NCBI GenBank assembly: GCA_023426505.1
Contig: JAFAAP010000211.1
Span: 1 to 16,390 of the forward strand
Reading direction: 5' to 3'
Length of the DNA: 16,390 nucleotides
Origin: Pseudomonadota bacterium
GTDB taxonomy: Bacteria; Pseudomonadota; Alphaproteobacteria; Rhizobiales; Beijerinckiaceae
Positions 15,497-16,390 of this stretch are shown one piece after another. A model generated the notes under the pieces. That model had not been told where the DNA came from. It searched no databases and saw only the letters and a program-made list of their open reading frames with translations. A program made the position numbers and the translations under genes. Within the stretch, counting starts at the first letter, position 1. Each line of letters starts with the position of its first letter.

Positions 15497-15510
15497 GTTT
15501 TCACGTGATC

Positions 15511-15527
15511 GGACTTCTCAGAAGTCC
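15511..15527. repeat. Perfect 7-bp dyad centred on the groEL stop codon
   Basis: GGACTTC and GAAGTCC flank the three bases that form the groEL stop codon, making a perfect inverted repeat with a 3-base centre. A separate 8-base palindrome, TCACGTGA, lies at 15501-15508. No T tract adjoins the dyad itself; together they fill the short convergent gap. Confidence 0.5.
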
Positions 15528-16390
15528 ATACCGCCCATGCCGCCGCCGGGCATCGCCGGAGCCACTTCCTTCTTGGGCTTCTCGGCAATCAGGGCCTCGG
15601 TGGTGACGAGGAGGCCGGCCACCGATGCGGCGTCCTGAAGCGCCGCGCGCACGACCTTCGCCGGGTCGATGATGCCGAGCTTGTAGAGGTCGCCGTACTC
15701 GCCGGTCTGGGCGTTCCAGCCGGTGGCGTAGTCGGTCTGCTCCAGCACCTTGCCGACCACGATGGAGCCGTCGGCGCCCGCGTTCACGGCGATCTGCCGG
15801 GCCGGGGTCTGGATCGCGCGGCGCACGATCTCGACGCCCACCTTCTGGTCGGCATTCTCGGGGCTCACCCCGTCGAGGGCCTTGAGGGCGCGCAGGAGCG
15901 CGACGCCGCCGCCGGGCAGGATGCCCTCCTCGACCGCCGCCTTGGTGGCGTGCATGGCGTCGTCGACGCGGTCCTTCTTCTCCTTGACCTCGACCTCGGT
16001 CGCGCCGCCGACGCGGATGACGGCCACGCCGCCAGCCAGCTTGGCGAGACGCTCCTGGAGCTTCTCACGGTCGTAGTCCGAGGTGGTCTCCTCGATCTGC
16101 GCCTTGATCTGCTGAACCCGGGCTTCAATCGCGTCGGTTGCACCCGCCCCATCGATGATCGTGGTATTCTCCTTCTCGATGCGGACGCGCTTGGCGCGGC
16201 CCAGCATGTCGAGTGTGACATTCTCGAGCTTGATGCCGAGGTCCTCGGAGATCGTCTGACCGGCGGTCAGGACCGCGATGTCCTCGAGCATGGCCTTGCG
16301 GCGATCACCGAAGCCCGGAGCCTTGACGGCGGCGATCTTCAGGCCGCCACGCAGCTTGTTGACCACGAGGGTGGCCAGAGCCTCGCCTTC
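15518..16390 (-). CDS. groEL: Chaperonin GroEL, C-terminal part
   Basis: Subunit of the Hsp60 folding chamber, cut by the right edge of the window. The visible 290 residues begin in the apical domain at EGEALATLVVNKLRGG, equivalent to about residue 252 of the E. coli protein, so roughly the first 250 are missing. Landmarks are KAPGFGDRRKAMLEDIA, TSDYDREKLQERLAKLAGGVAVI, the RVDDAMHATKA helix with the ATP-hydrolysis aspartate, and the Hsp60 signature AAVEEGILPGGG. The tail ends in MPGGGMGGMDF, the flexible GGM repeat that lines the cavity floor. The reading frame is open to the edge with no defects. The groES gene expected upstream is outside the window. It is convergent with the cupin gene. 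Confidence 0.97.
   Translation of the reverse strand, partial: EGEALATLVVNKLRGGLKIAAVKAPGFGDRRKAMLEDIAVLTAGQTISEDLGIKLENVTLDMLGRAKRVRIEKENTTIIDGAGATDAIEARVQQIKAQIEETTSDYDREKLQERLAKLAGGVAVIRVGGATEVEVKEKKDRVDDAMHATKAAVEEGILPGGGVALLRALKALDGVSPENADQKVGVEIVRRAIQTPARQIAVNAGADGSIVVGKVLEQTDYATGWNAQTGEYGDLYKLGIIDPAKVVRAALQDAASVAGLLVTTEALIAEKPKKEVAPAMPGGGMGGMDF

Overview
The window is GC-rich, densely coded DNA from an alphaproteobacterium, most likely the order Hyphomicrobiales (Rhizobiales). The lineage call is inference. It rests on the GroEL tail ending in a GGM-type motif, an HWE-family histidine kinase, and a paired palindromic element of the kind dispersed in this order (its reading-frame shadow gives the familiar 'MAGLVPAIH'/'MAGTSPAMT' peptides). 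A Microvirga/Methylobacterium-like organism would fit, but the genus cannot be fixed by eye. No rRNA, tRNA, CRISPR array, insertion sequence or phage gene is visible.

Left third (1-5991). A methyl-accepting chemotaxis protein gene lies on the minus strand and appears broken by a single missing base near its 5' end. Upstream of it on the same strand is uup, an ABC-F ATPase. Divergent from uup is an orphan membrane sensor kinase (dCache-HAMP-PAS-HWE kinase) with no adjacent response regulator. Its 3' end overlaps the convergent coniferyl-aldehyde dehydrogenase-like gene by 14 bases.

Middle and right (5978-15496). The coniferyl-aldehyde dehydrogenase gene diverges from a seven-gene plus-strand cluster: fused two-domain oligopeptide-type ABC ATPase, aldehyde dehydrogenase, short-chain dehydrogenase, periplasmic solute-binding protein, two permeases and a small cupin. 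This forms a complete uptake system of the Dpp/Opp class with two NAD(P)-linked oxidoreductases set between the ATPase gene and the rest of the transporter. The likely theme is import of a small organic compound, oxidation of an alcohol or keto group by the SDR and of an aldehyde by the ALDH; the substrate is not identifiable from sequence. No regulator gene for the cluster lies in the window. Two internal gaps carry strong hairpins, one before the binding-protein gene and one between it and the permeases. These may set different expression levels along one transcript.

Right end (15518-16390). The C-terminal half of groEL enters from the right edge on the minus strand, convergent with the cupin gene. 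A hairpin with a T-rich tail on the groEL side lies inside the last codons of the cupin gene and probably ends both transcripts.

The best candidates for something not yet described are the uncharacterised transporter/oxidoreductase/cupin cluster and its embedded hairpins. I see no sign of an exotic defence or mobile system.
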